The translations under genes and the position numbers were made by a program. Under the pieces are notes generated by a model. It was not told the DNA's origin. It searched no databases and saw only the letters and a program-made list of their open reading frames with translations. Positions 1-7,977 of a stretch of DNA of 64,000 bases are shown in pieces. Origin of the DNA: Sulfurovum sp. TSL6 (GTDB taxonomy: Bacteria > Campylobacterota > Campylobacteria > Campylobacterales > Sulfurovaceae); assembly GCF_019972115.1 (NCBI RefSeq), contig NZ_BPFJ01000002.1, positions 620,001-684,000 on the forward strand. The letters run 5' to 3'. Position 1 is the stretch's first letter. The number at the start of each line of letters is the position of its first letter.

Positions 1-105
1 CTGGTTTTTAAAAACAAAAACAGTCAGTGTTCCCATCGCATTGTTTTTTCCCCACGCTACTGAAACTACTGAAAATAGTAGACAAAGCCTAAATAATTGT
101 TTCAT
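1..105 (-). CDS. Start of an exported protein (partial), last visible gene of the TonB operon
   Basis: The ATG at 105 opens a frame that runs off the left edge, leaving 35 visible residues. They consist of a short basic start, a hydrophobic stretch (LCLLFSVVSVAWG) that reads as a signal peptide, and then a beta-type segment (GTLTVFVFKNQ). It starts 2 bases after the stop of the TPR gene, so it is almost certainly co-transcribed with the TonB system. The position and the start of a beta-sandwich suggest, by inference only, a TonB-dependent receptor or a periplasmic partner with an N-terminal carboxypeptidase-regulatory-like domain. The function cannot be settled from this fragment. Confidence 0.75.
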   Translation of the reverse strand, partial: MKQLFRLCLLFSVVSVAWGKNNAMGTLTVFVFKNQ

Positions 106-107
106 TG

Positions 108-1385
108 TTATATACACTCCATACTGTTGTCTTGACATTTTTCTATATTTTTTCTAATGATAGTTGCTTTAGAAAACAACTCATTATCTGTTATCTTTTT
201 GAGTTGTGCTTCTGCTTCTTCATAATCTTTAGACATATAATAGGCATAGGCTACTGCATATCTGATAGTATCATCATCAAGCATCTTATATCTTTTTAGC
301 GCATCTATTAGCCCGATTATCTTTTCATACTCTTTACGATCTACATAAATGGCTATTTTCTGTTTCAACTTCTCTTGTTTGTTCGTGACTTGAGAATTTA
401 GATACAAAGCATGCGGAATCATCCTTGCTCTTCTATACAATTCTGCTGCTTCCTTTGTATATTTATGCTCGTAGTATGAACCTTGTTCGAAAAGGTTAGC
501 AGTAGTGAATTGCATACCTTTTTTTAAGTACAGGTGTCCAAGCAGCATATCTACCTTAGCCTCTTTGGGGAAAAGCATTTTTGTCTCTTCTAGTACCTTG
601 ATCGCTTCCTCTCTTTGCCCCGAAGAAAGTAGCATTTGTGCCAATCCCATATACTCTTTTGCATTGGGTTTAGCACGTTTCATATACTCTTTTGCACTTA
701 TTACCGCTTCTTGATACAGACCAAGTTCAGTAAAATAATAAAACTTCTGCTTCAATAATGACTGGTCTTCTGGAAATGCTTTGGCACCTCTTGTCAGCAT
801 TTCTATGGCACTATCTTCATTGTTCATTTTCCAATAACAGTCAGCCCTGAGCATATACTCAGCAGCCTGATCTCGTCCTGATGGACCTTGTAGATCAAGA
901 TAAGTAATCGTTTCGCGATAATTTTTAACTTTGTACGACTCTTGACTTAGATAACTGTAAAGTTTTTGTAGTTGCTCTTTTCTGATCTTTTCCCCATCAA
1001 AAATAGGAGTAGTCACTTTTTTTACAGGTTTAGGATTACTTCCAACAGAAAAGAGATGCTTTCGTTTCTCTTTGATAGGCGCAGGCGCTTTATAGACTTT
1101 TTCTTTAGTCGCCTGAACTGCTTTTTTAAGAAGCCCTATCGCTTGAGTATGTTTCTCCTGGCGCATTGCTATAACACCTTGAATCGTGTAATACTTTGAC
1201 ATATCAAGGTTTTTATCATATTTTTTTGCCTCTGAAAGTTCAGCATTTGCTTTATCAAACTTTCCATCGAACACCATCATAGTTGCCAATGACAAATGAT
1301 CAACCTCAGGGATATCATCACCTTTTGCCTCTACGAACGTAAAGAACATTAGTGTTACTATTGTTATTTTTAAAATCTTATGCAT
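108..1385 (-). CDS. Exported TPR-repeat protein of the TtpC-type TonB operon
   Basis: This 425-residue protein starts with a signal peptide (hydrophobic IVTLMFFTFVEA, cleavage near residue 20). The rest is mostly helical, with several 34-residue TPR-like units (for example around 175-290, with the SAIEMLTRGAKAFP and EEAIKVLEETKMLFP pattern). A TPR protein encoded directly after tonB is a constant part of the DUF3450-TtpC-ExbB-ExbD-TonB operons of Vibrio and Shewanella, where it is thought to act in the periplasm as an accessory of the TonB complex. It lies 9 bases after tonB. The exact role is unknown. No cysteine pattern or enzyme motif is visible. Confidence 0.85.
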   Translation of the reverse strand: MHKILKITIVTLMFFTFVEAKGDDIPEVDHLSLATMMVFDGKFDKANAELSEAKKYDKNLDMSKYYTIQGVIAMRQEKHTQAIGLLKKAVQATKEKVYKAPAPIKEKRKHLFSVGSNPKPVKKVTTPIFDGEKIRKEQLQKLYSYLSQESYKVKNYRETITYLDLQGPSGRDQAAEYMLRADCYWKMNNEDSAIEMLTRGAKAFPEDQSLLKQKFYYFTELGLYQEAVISAKEYMKRAKPNAKEYMGLAQMLLSSGQREEAIKVLEETKMLFPKEAKVDMLLGHLYLKKGMQFTTANLFEQGSYYEHKYTKEAAELYRRARMIPHALYLNSQVTNKQEKLKQKIAIYVDRKEYEKIIGLIDALKRYKMLDDDTIRYAVAYAYYMSKDYEEAEAQLKKITDNELFSKATIIRKNIEKCQDNSMECI

Positions 1386-1394
1386 CTCTTCTCT

Positions 1395-2033
1395 TTAATT
1401 AAAATCAAATCTGACTTTTTGTTTTGCCCATACTTTTACAGGTCTTCCTTTGTACTTACCTGGTGAAAACCTCCAAGACCTGATCCCGCTTATTGCTGCA
1501 GTATCAAATACACCTGGGGGAGAGGACTGTAATACTTTTGCAGCCTCAATACTTCCATCTGTATCGATGAGAAGATTTACAATAACATACCCATTTATAC
1601 GCTTTTTCATAGCGATTGCCGGGTACTCCATAGGAGATCTTGACACCACTCTTGGTTTTGTATCTACTGTACCTTCACTCATTGCTGCATCTTTGGCTAT
1701 TTCCCCCAAAAGATCATTCGGATTACCTGCTATGTTTCCCAGTTCAAACTCAGGGATATCCATCTCGATACCACCCAACATAGAACCAAGGTCTGGCAGG
1801 GGTGCTTTTGGTGTTGATTTTTTCTTTGGTTTTGGTTTGGGCTTAGGCTTTTTGAGCTCTTGCTGTACCTTTTTAACTTTCATATACCTCAAAGGCTCTT
1901 TTTTGACTTTTTCTTTTTTCTCTACATCTTTGCTAAAAGATACCACCAGAACTACCATAAGGATAGCACCAAAAAGCATCGAAAGGAGTGCTGCAAGCTC
2001 TCTTTTTTGCTTCATGCGTTTATCTGCAAACAT
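1395..2033 (-). CDS. tonB: TonB energy-transducing protein
   Basis: The protein has 212 residues. A short cytoplasmic start is followed by one membrane anchor (ALLSMLFGAILMVVLVVSF, about 14-32), a rigid periplasmic spacer rich in K-P (KKPKPKPKPKKK, about 60-72), and a C-terminal TonB domain (about 130-212) with the YP...G.V.V...ID..G pattern and a closing RSWRFSPG...KV. It carries the proton-motive force from ExbB/ExbD/TtpC to an outer-membrane receptor. It starts 5 bases after exbD. A second ATG six codons in (2015) is an alternative start. The family assignment is secure; the receptor it serves is not visible here. Confidence 0.93.
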   Translation of the reverse strand: MFADKRMKQKRELAALLSMLFGAILMVVLVVSFSKDVEKKEKVKKEPLRYMKVKKVQQELKKPKPKPKPKKKSTPKAPLPDLGSMLGGIEMDIPEFELGNIAGNPNDLLGEIAKDAAMSEGTVDTKPRVVSRSPMEYPAIAMKKRINGYVIVNLLIDTDGSIEAAKVLQSSPPGVFDTAAISGIRSWRFSPGKYKGRPVKVWAKQKVRFDFN

Positions 2034-2038
2034 ATATC

Positions 2039-2443
2039 TTAACCCATCTCTTTAGTTGTAGATACGGCAACATCTTGTGCACCACTCATTCGACACTCAT
2101 CAACCACATCTATCAACCTCTCGACCGGTATAGAAGTATCCGATATCACCAGTACAGCTTTCTCGCTGTTGACCCTTAGAAGATCCCTAAGTTTACTCTG
2201 TACTACCCAAAGTTTTACAGGTTGGTTGTCGATATAAATCTCATTTGTATTGTCTATATAGACACGTATTACTTTAGATGAGGCTTTACTCGCGGAAGCT
2301 GCAGAAGGACGATTAAGATCAAGCTTCATATCTTTTACAAATGTTGTTGTAACCATAAAAAATATTAACAATATAAATACCATATCAATTAATGGTGATA
2401 CATCAATATTGTCAATACTCTGCTTTCTTGGTCTAAATCTCAT
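2039..2443 (-). CDS. exbD: ExbD/TolR biopolymer transport protein
   Basis: This is a 134-residue ExbD. It has an N-terminal basic segment, the single membrane helix carrying the essential Asp (SPLIDMVFILLIFFMV), and a C-terminal periplasmic domain. An ATG six bases further upstream (2449) touches the AAAGGA ribosome-binding site with no spacer, so the ATG at 2443, which yields the family-typical MRFRPRK start, is the more likely one. The gene overlaps the end of exbB by 11 bases, consistent with translational coupling. Together with ExbB and TtpC it forms the proton-driven motor that energises TonB. Confidence 0.93.
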   Translation of the reverse strand: MRFRPRKQSIDNIDVSPLIDMVFILLIFFMVTTTFVKDMKLDLNRPSAASASKASSKVIRVYIDNTNEIYIDNQPVKLWVVQSKLRDLLRVNSEKAVLVISDTSIPVERLIDVVDECRMSGAQDVAVSTTKEMG

Positions 2444-3044
2444 ACTCATCCTTTGTACATATTACATCTGCGATCTGTTCAAACTCTAACTCATATCGCT
2501 CTTCTTGTTTATCAAATATTCTTCCTATGATAAGTCCGGGTACTGCTACAACCAGTCCTAATTCCGTAGTAAAAAGTGCTTTTGATATACCACCTGAAAT
2601 ACTGTTCCCTTGTGCAAACATACTGCTTGACTGCAGCGCATCAAAAGTCTCAATCATTCCTATGACGGTTCCAAGCAACCCAACCAACGGTGCCAGTACA
2701 ACTATTGTTTTAACCAATGTTGAATAGGTGCCCACCACTATCATATAGGGGGACAAGGCATCCATAACAAAATTTCTACAGTTTTGGCCTATGTTATTCG
2801 CTTCTTCCGCTGCGGCAAGTGCGTCTGCTGCCGCATAATCAAGCAATCCTCTCATCGCCTGCGCCTCACCCCTCTTTTCATGTTTGGCCACTAGTCTTCT
2901 CACGTTACCCTCTGTTCCACGACGAAGTGTCAAATACCTGAAACCCAGTCCATACCAAAGCGCAAGATTGAGTACAAAAAGTACCCACATTACTACACCT
3001 CCAGCATTCATCAAGGAGACAAAATCCCCAATAGCCCCATACAT
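2433..3044 (-). CDS. exbB: ExbB/TolQ/MotA-family proton channel protein
   Basis: The 203-residue protein has three membrane segments: near the N-terminus (VMWVLFVLNLALWYGLGF, about 19-36), about 108-130 and about 150-178. The conserved ExbB region contains LAPLVGLLGTVIGMIETF and the TTELGLVVAVPGLI helix. It is the small ExbB of this two-ExbB-type operon and is preceded by the larger TtpC, which has the same channel domain. TtpC-dependent TonB systems of Vibrio need both proteins. The gene is 2 bases from ttpC and overlaps exbD. Confidence 0.92.
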   Translation of the reverse strand: MYGAIGDFVSLMNAGGVVMWVLFVLNLALWYGLGFRYLTLRRGTEGNVRRLVAKHEKRGEAQAMRGLLDYAAADALAAAEEANNIGQNCRNFVMDALSPYMIVVGTYSTLVKTIVVLAPLVGLLGTVIGMIETFDALQSSSMFAQGNSISGGISKALFTTELGLVVAVPGLIIGRIFDKQEERYELEFEQIADVICTKDEYEI

Positions 3045-3046
3045 CT

Positions 3047-4369
3047 CTATCTCACTATATTGTTTTTCTCAAACACATTGATTATATGAAGTGCACTCTG
3101 TTCCATTGAATCCTTGATCTTCTGCGCCCAACCGGACAATAGGTTTCCAAGCAGAAGAAGGGGTATCGCTACTATAAGACCCAGCATCGTTGTTACTAAT
3201 GCTTCAGAGATACCCCCTGAGAGTAATTTAGGATCCCCTGTACCATGCTCTGTAATGATGTCAAATGTCGATATCATACCTGTCACTGTTCCAAGAAGTC
3301 CAAGGAGTGGTGCCACTGCCGCGATCACCAGTACAAAAGATCCGAATTTATCGATCGCTGTACTTTCATTAAGAATATTTTCTGTCACAATGTCTTCTAT
3401 GTGCTCTCTGTCTCTAGTGATATTTCTAAGTGTTGCTCTCAATACTCTGGCTGTTGAACCTTTATATCCTTTGATCGCTTCTTGTGCCTCAGCAACACCG
3501 CTTGTATTTAACTTTTCTACTACCGCATTGGTCAGATTCTCTACATTCGACCCTGATTTTGACAACAGTTTCACTCTTAAAGCGATAAGCAACAAGCCAA
3601 ATAGACCTAGCGCAAGAATAATATAGCCTATCACACCACCTGCTTTCACCGTATCAGCAACCGTTTTCTCTTTTTTGAACTCTATCTCTTTATCTAAGTT
3701 TTCATAAACAAAGATATCTAAGGTATCCAGTTTCTCCCCCGAAAAAAGTGCTTTTGCATCATCAGAAGAATCAGTAGAGTTCCAAAGTTTATACTTTCCG
3801 TCTCCAGCTGGTGCCAACGCGCCTGCAGCTTCTTTGGCGATACCAAATGCCGCTATATTGCCCACTTTAACAATATCTGCTTCTACGGGTTTCCCATTAG
3901 GCAAATAAAATCTACCTTTTTCGTTTCGTAGAGAAGATAATGTCCCATATAATTTTGATGCCTGTGAAAATGCATCAGTTAGCTTTTGAAGATTGGTTGT
4001 TTTGTTACTCTCATCCACCTCTATACCATACTCATTAAGTACTGAGATCGCCTGCAGTATTACCACAGATGTTGTATCACTATTCTCTGTTACTTCACTG
4101 GCTTTTCTGTTTAACTTTTCAAGTTTTTCTTGTGATATTTTTAATTCATCTGAAACTTTTACAAGCTGGGCTTGAAGTCCGTTGAGTTTTTCACCTGCTG
4201 CACGAATATTCTCTTTTTGCTCTTGTTGTTCTTTAATAAATCTGCTTTGCAATTCACTTTTTTGCGCTTTTAGAAAAGTATACTCTTTTTTATATGCTTC
4301 ACTTAATTCACTTGCATTGAGTGTTACAGCAAGCAATACAGCTGTTATCATAATTATTAATTGTTTCAT
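3047..4369 (-). CDS. ttpC: TtpC-like large ExbB-family protein (MotA/TolQ/ExbB domain with periplasmic coiled coil)
   Basis: The protein has 440 residues, more than double an ordinary ExbB. It starts with a signal peptide (IIMITAVLLAVTLNAS), then a long charged helical region (about 25-115, heptad-like, rich in K/E/Q), a mixed periplasmic domain, one membrane helix near 247-265, and the ExbB channel signature (LGLLGTVTGMISTFD and TTMLGLIVAIPLLLLGN) near 350-410. This is the TtpC layout of the Vibrio TonB2 system, where TtpC is required besides ExbB2/ExbD2. It is immediately adjacent to the DUF3450 gene and to exbB, in the same order as in Vibrio. The symbol follows that synteny. Confidence 0.88.
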   Translation of the reverse strand: MKQLIIMITAVLLAVTLNASELSEAYKKEYTFLKAQKSELQSRFIKEQQEQKENIRAAGEKLNGLQAQLVKVSDELKISQEKLEKLNRKASEVTENSDTTSVVILQAISVLNEYGIEVDESNKTTNLQKLTDAFSQASKLYGTLSSLRNEKGRFYLPNGKPVEADIVKVGNIAAFGIAKEAAGALAPAGDGKYKLWNSTDSSDDAKALFSGEKLDTLDIFVYENLDKEIEFKKEKTVADTVKAGGVIGYIILALGLFGLLLIALRVKLLSKSGSNVENLTNAVVEKLNTSGVAEAQEAIKGYKGSTARVLRATLRNITRDREHIEDIVTENILNESTAIDKFGSFVLVIAAVAPLLGLLGTVTGMISTFDIITEHGTGDPKLLSGGISEALVTTMLGLIVAIPLLLLGNLLSGWAQKIKDSMEQSALHIINVFEKNNIVR

Positions 4370-5137
4370 CTATTTTACTCCTGCGATCATCAGTGCATTA
4401 GGCAGGTTAAAGTAACCTGTTCTGATCTGTTTTTGAAGGGCATCAAAGAGTGTATGTATCTGCTCTTTATGTCTACTCTCTTCTACCACAATATATTCGT
4501 AAGTGCCGTTGTTGTTTTTAACATAGCCCGTTTGATCATCTGGGGTAAGGAAAAACATCATCGCTGTACCAATCTTCACTACTTTTGCCAATTTTTGGAT
4601 ATCATCGATCTGTACATGCTGTTTGAACAGTCCTATCTCTTTAGTAAGTCTGATTGCATCATCATAAGAGGCCCATAGTAAAGAAAGCGCTTTTTCCTGA
4701 GTAATATTTCCACTCTTCAAATCAGACTTTATTTTTGCAAGATCAGCAACTCTCTCTTCTACTTTAAACGGGATGCCTGTTGAGATGATTTTTTCTAAAT
4801 TATCTATCGCTGTCTCAAGCATCGGAGTGAGATCATTTGCCGTGGCACCTTTTTTGGCTATCTGCTCTTGAAGTTTTACTATTTCCGCATTCGAAACTTT
4901 AATCGCAGTCGTTTTTCTGTTAATCTGAACTTCATTGTCCGCTATTTGCATAGCATAAGATTTCATGTGTGATTTATAGCTGTCTTTGTTCTCATCTATC
5001 TGCGTATAGAGACCTTCTACATCGGCTCTAAGTTTCATGATTGACTTGACCATCTCTGTATTGTCTGCAGCATATACTGCTGTACTAGAGATGGCTATAA
5101 CTGTTGATACAAAGATCAACTTTGTAAATTTGCCCAT
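4370..5137 (-). CDS. DUF3450 exported coiled-coil protein, first gene of the TonB/TtpC operon
   Basis: The protein has 255 residues, the usual DUF3450 size. The chosen ATG at 5137 has AAGGAAG seven bases upstream and gives a clean signal peptide (LIFVSTVIAISSTAVYA). A longer frame back to 5206 has no such support. The mature part begins with a coiled coil (about 30-110) followed by a helical domain. DUF3450 proteins head TtpC-type TonB operons in Vibrio and Shewanella; their role is undefined but presumably periplasmic scaffolding. The stop lies directly before the ttpC start. A pho-box-like promoter sits about 50-80 bases upstream. Confidence 0.88.
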   Translation of the reverse strand: MGKFTKLIFVSTVIAISSTAVYAADNTEMVKSIMKLRADVEGLYTQIDENKDSYKSHMKSYAMQIADNEVQINRKTTAIKVSNAEIVKLQEQIAKKGATANDLTPMLETAIDNLEKIISTGIPFKVEERVADLAKIKSDLKSGNITQEKALSLLWASYDDAIRLTKEIGLFKQHVQIDDIQKLAKVVKIGTAMMFFLTPDDQTGYVKNNNGTYEYIVVEESRHKEQIHTLFDALQKQIRTGYFNLPNALMIAGVK

Positions 5138-5185
5138 TTTTCTTCCTTGTTTATTATTAAAAAATCTGTATGGATTTTGAGATGT

Positions 5186-5220
5186 GAAATAGTGCCTACA
5201 ATTCATAACAAAATGGAAAC
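5186..5220 (-). promoter_or_regulatory. Pho-box-like promoter of the DUF3450-ttpC-exbBD-tonB operon
   Basis: Read on the minus strand there is GTTTC (5220-5216), six bases, a degenerate second half GTTAT (5209-5205), then exactly 13 bases and a -10-like TATTTC (5191-5186). The layout, including the CACTATT run before the -10, copies the promoter of the upstream beta-helix lipoprotein gene. The box pattern matches what I recall of the PhosR box of Campylobacter jejuni (GTTTCNAAAANGTTTC). Regulation by phosphate is inferred. Confidence 0.5.
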
Positions 5221-5254
5221 ATCAATGTGTATAATGAATAATATGACAGATACA

Positions 5255-5280
5255 ATGAGCCCGGGGAGATCCCGTCTCAT
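5255..5280 (-). terminator. Imperfect hairpin between the lipoprotein gene and the TonB operon
   Basis: ATGAG and CTCAT pair around an inner CGGG/CCCG, directly after the stop of the lipoprotein gene and upstream of the DUF3450 promoter. There is no clear U-run, so this could be a weak terminator or an mRNA-stabilising stem. It would lower read-through into the TonB operon and would explain why that operon has its own promoter. Confidence 0.4.
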
Positions 5281-5287
5281 GTATACT

Positions 5288-7489
5288 CTACTTGATAGTA
5301 ACGCTATTCCCTGTTCCCAAAGTAAATTCTGTTTCAAGGTCTGCAGCCGAGTCCCCCGTAAAGTCTAGATCTACACCTGTCGTGATAGCCACATTTTCAA
5401 ACGATACATTGGCTATATCTACTAAACCGTCCGCTGCAGGTGAAGAGTGGATAGCACCATCAGGAGTAATTTGCCCCCCGTTATGGATGATCGTACCATT
5501 TTTGAAGTGTCCTCCAATACCGCCTTTCTTGAAGAAGACACCTCCCTCTTTTTTCTGAGTCACACCTGTAGTGATCGTGAATCCGTCAAATGTTGCTGCT
5601 GTAGTACCTGACATTTCGATTCCTGCATTACCTGTTGTTGTGTTGATATCAAGGTTTTTCACTGTTCCAGAGTAACCATCATCGATGTCGAAGTAATCAT
5701 CTGTACAGTTTGAGATCGTTATATTCGTAAGATTCACTGTACCACCCCAGATCTCTATACCGTCATCATCAGAGTAATCCACAGTGATATCTTCAATCGT
5801 TGTTCCTGATCCAACCCCTATAAGACTAAGACCATTGATCTCTTTCTGGTCCGCCATAGTAATACCTGAATTAAGTATCTTTACATATTTTAAAATACCT
5901 GAATTGTCAGCCATGTCTGTAGCATCTGCTGTATAAGCAGTATTTACTTCGTATGGAGTTACCTGAGAATTACCTGCATGTCCTATGAGAGTCAGTCCTC
6001 CCCAAAGTCCAACCTCTTGAGCTGCTGTGTTTTGCGAAGTAAATATAATAGGCTTGGTTGCTGTTCCAATTGCAGATATTTTAGCGCCTTTATCCACGAT
6101 CATATAGGAAGTTGCATCTCCGGTACCTGGAAGACCTACGATAGTTGTCCCCTCTTGTATGTTAAGTTTTGATCCTGATGTAACTACGACAAGACCATCC
6201 AATTCCCATATTTTATCTGCTGTCAAAATCTTACATCCTGTCAAATTCCCTGCAAGCGTAGCTGATGTTGGGATAGAACATATTTCATTGCCAGTACCGG
6301 CATTAAATTTAGCTTCAAGATCTGCTGCTGAATCACCTGTAAAAAGAAGTTCCGCGGGAGCAGTCATAGCCACATTTTCAAATGATACATTGGCTATATC
6401 TACTAAACCGTCCGCTGCAGGTGAAGAGTGGATAGCACCATCAGGAGTAATTTGCCCCCCGTTATGGATGATCGTACCATTTTTGAAGTGTCCTCCAATA
6501 CCACCCTTCTTGAAGAAGATCGCACCCTCTTTTTTCTGAGTCACACCTGTAGTGATCGTGAATCCGTCAAATGTTGCTGCTGTAGTACCTGACATTTCGA
6601 TTCCTGCATTACCTGTTGTTGTGTTGATCACAAGGTTTTTCACTGTTCCAGAGTAACCATCATCGATGTCAAAGTAATCATCTGTACAGTTTGAGATCGT
6701 TATATTCGTAAGATTCACTGTACCACCCCAGATCTCTATACCGTCATCATCAGAGTAATCCACAGTGATATCTTCAATCGTTGTTCCTGATCCAACCCCT
6801 ATAAGACTAAGACCATTGATCTCTTTCTGGTCCGCCATAGTAATACCTGAATTAAGAATATATACATTTCTCAAGGTACCTGAACTGTCAGCCATATCTG
6901 TAGCATCTGCTGTATAAGCAGTATTTACTTCGTATGGAGTCACCTGAGAATTACCTGCATGTCCTATGAGAGTCAGTCCTCCCCATTGACCTACTGCAAG
7001 ATTTGTTGGATCTTCAACACGTTGCATAGAAGTAAAGATAATTGGTTTGTCCTTTGTACCATCTGCAAGTATGTCAGCACCCTTATCAACAATCATGTAG
7101 GAGGTTGCATCTCCTGTTCCTTCTAAACCTGCAATCACTGTTCCTGGCTCTATAGTAAGAATCACACCTGACTTTACCACTGCCAAGCCATCAATAACCC
7201 AAAGTTTATCATTGGTTAATGTCATAGATGTACTAATGTTGCCTGCAAGTGTCTCTTGAGGTAAAAATTTTGCTCCGGCTAAAATAGTATCAAAGCTAGT
7301 TGGAGTAATGGTAACAGTCCCAGTAGATCCTGTTGTTCCAGTTGTAGTTGAGATAGTATCCCCAATGATTGTTACATTTGAGGGCTCCTGGTAAATCGTT
7401 GTATCTCCACAGCCAGTTATTGCTGCTATTGCTACTGCTGAAAGTGCAATATTTTTCAAATTCATCATCTTAATTTCCTTAAACATCAT
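5288..7489 (-). CDS. Parallel beta-helix lipoprotein with an internal duplication
   Basis: The protein has 733 residues. The signal peptide ends in a lipobox (AITGC, Cys at 27), so it should be anchored in a membrane facing the periplasm or the outside. A Gly/Thr/Ser-rich linker (about 28-60) leads into two homologous halves of 327 residues each, rich in short beta strands with Asn/Asp/Gly turns (GTVNLTNITISN, DGIEIWG), typical of right-handed parallel beta-helix folds. The DNA of the core of the two halves is nearly identical. Two ATG pairs can serve as start (7489 or 7468), each with an AAGGA-type site. It sits behind a triple GTTTC promoter and ahead of the TonB operon, so a role in binding the imported substrate is a reasonable inference. 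The family function is unknown. Confidence 0.8.
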   Translation of the reverse strand: MMFKEIKMMNLKNIALSAVAIAAITGCGDTTIYQEPSNVTIIGDTISTTTGTTGSTGTVTITPTSFDTILAGAKFLPQETLAGNISTSMTLTNDKLWVIDGLAVVKSGVILTIEPGTVIAGLEGTGDATSYMIVDKGADILADGTKDKPIIFTSMQRVEDPTNLAVGQWGGLTLIGHAGNSQVTPYEVNTAYTADATDMADSSGTLRNVYILNSGITMADQKEINGLSLIGVGSGTTIEDITVDYSDDDGIEIWGGTVNLTNITISNCTDDYFDIDDGYSGTVKNLVINTTTGNAGIEMSGTTAATFDGFTITTGVTQKKEGAIFFKKGGIGGHFKNGTIIHNGGQITPDGAIHSSPAADGLVDIANVSFENVAMTAPAELLFTGDSAADLEAKFNAGTGNEICSIPTSATLAGNLTGCKILTADKIWELDGLVVVTSGSKLNIQEGTTIVGLPGTGDATSYMIVDKGAKISAIGTATKPIIFTSQNTAAQEVGLWGGLTLIGHAGNSQVTPYEVNTAYTADATDMADNSGILKYVKILNSGITMADQKEINGLSLIGVGSGTTIEDITVDYSDDDGIEIWGGTVNLTNITISNCTDDYFDIDDGYSGTVKNLDINTTTGNAGIEMSGTTAATFDGFTITTGVTQKKEGGVFFKKGGIGGHFKNGTIIHNGGQITPDGAIHSSPAADGLVDIANVSFENVAITTGVDLDFTGDSAADLETEFTLGTGNSVTIK
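5389..6004 (-). repeat. Intragenic direct repeat, C-terminal copy
   Basis: About 616 bases are almost identical to 6370-6985, offset by 981 bases (327 codons, in frame). It encodes residues of about 496-701 of the beta-helix lipoprotein. Only scattered substitutions separate the copies, and the flanks are clearly more diverged, which suggests recent gene conversion of an older duplication. Confidence 0.92.
6370..6985 (-). repeat. Intragenic direct repeat, N-terminal copy
   Basis: Partner of 5389-6004; it encodes residues of about 169-374 of the lipoprotein. Identity is very high across the whole stretch, including third codon positions, ending abruptly near the codons for the conserved WGGLTLIGHAG segment. 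Confidence 0.92.
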
Positions 7490-7514
7490 TTAAACTATCC
7501 TTGATTTTGTTTGC

Positions 7515-7560
7515 AGAATAGTGACAAAAAATGGAAACATAGTGGAAACATAATGGAAAC
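7515..7560 (-). promoter_or_regulatory. Triple pho-box-like operator and promoter of the beta-helix lipoprotein gene
   Basis: On the minus strand GTTTC occurs three times at 7560-7556, 7549-7545 and 7538-7534, each repeat exactly 11 bases (one helical turn) from the next. Thirteen bases further is a -10-like TATTCT (7520-7515), and the ATG follows about 26 bases later. Tandem 11-bp direct repeats taking the place of the -35 are the hallmark of PhoB/OmpR-family activators. The repeat sequence agrees with the recalled C. jejuni PhosR box. Confidence 0.6.
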
Positions 7561-7845
7561 ATTTATGTTATCAAATGTTTATGTCATGTTTGAAAAGAGA
7601 GGTTTCATTATATGAAGGATAAGCATCCATCTGTTAAAAGAAGTGAGAAAAAGAGCGGAAGGGTATCTATGTAAATATATGGGGAATTGATTGAACTGTA
7701 ATGTATGATGCCTGGATAAATATGAAACTTAGCGTCTTTTTCAGTAAGAAACGCAAGCATTTTCCTTGAGTTACCATTTTGTTATAACTATTATATAGTA
7801 TTACCTTATCTCGTAAGAGAAAATACACATTGAAAGGGAAAAAAG
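7561..7845. other. Intergenic stretch without a recognisable gene
   Basis: This AT-rich segment separates the lipoprotein promoter (minus) from a small plus-strand ORF. I see no coding pattern longer than about 20 codons. Near 7783-7799 there are overlapping TATAAC/TATAGT boxes that could be the -10 of the small ORF at 7846. No strong inverted repeat is seen. Confidence 0.5.
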
Positions 7846-7971
7846 ATGAAAATAAGTGAAACACTTCAAAGAGTAGTCAAAGAAGAGGGAAAACACTCGC
7901 TCACATCTAAGACTATTGTAAAACTCAAGAATTCAAAAGAATTCAGCTATCTTGTCGACCAAAACCGCTAA
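7846..7971 (+). CDS. Possible 41-residue basic protein
   Basis: An ATG at 7846, preceded by a GAAAGGGA ribosome-binding site eight bases upstream, opens a 41-codon frame ending at TAA 7971. The product is rich in Lys/Ser/Thr with an amphipathic N-terminal helix (ISETLQRVVKEEGK). It ends 6 bases before the convergent ybaB stop. The good ribosome-binding site and the fit between neighbours support a real gene. I do not recognise the family. Confidence 0.5.
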   Translation: MKISETLQRVVKEEGKHSLTSKTIVKLKNSKEFSYLVDQNR

Positions 7972-7977
7972 GTAAAC

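Noticed and set aside
1450-2055. 201-codon plus-strand frame opposite tonB
   Set aside because: It is the antisense shadow of the Lys/Pro-rich tonB and has no ribosome-binding site or family features.
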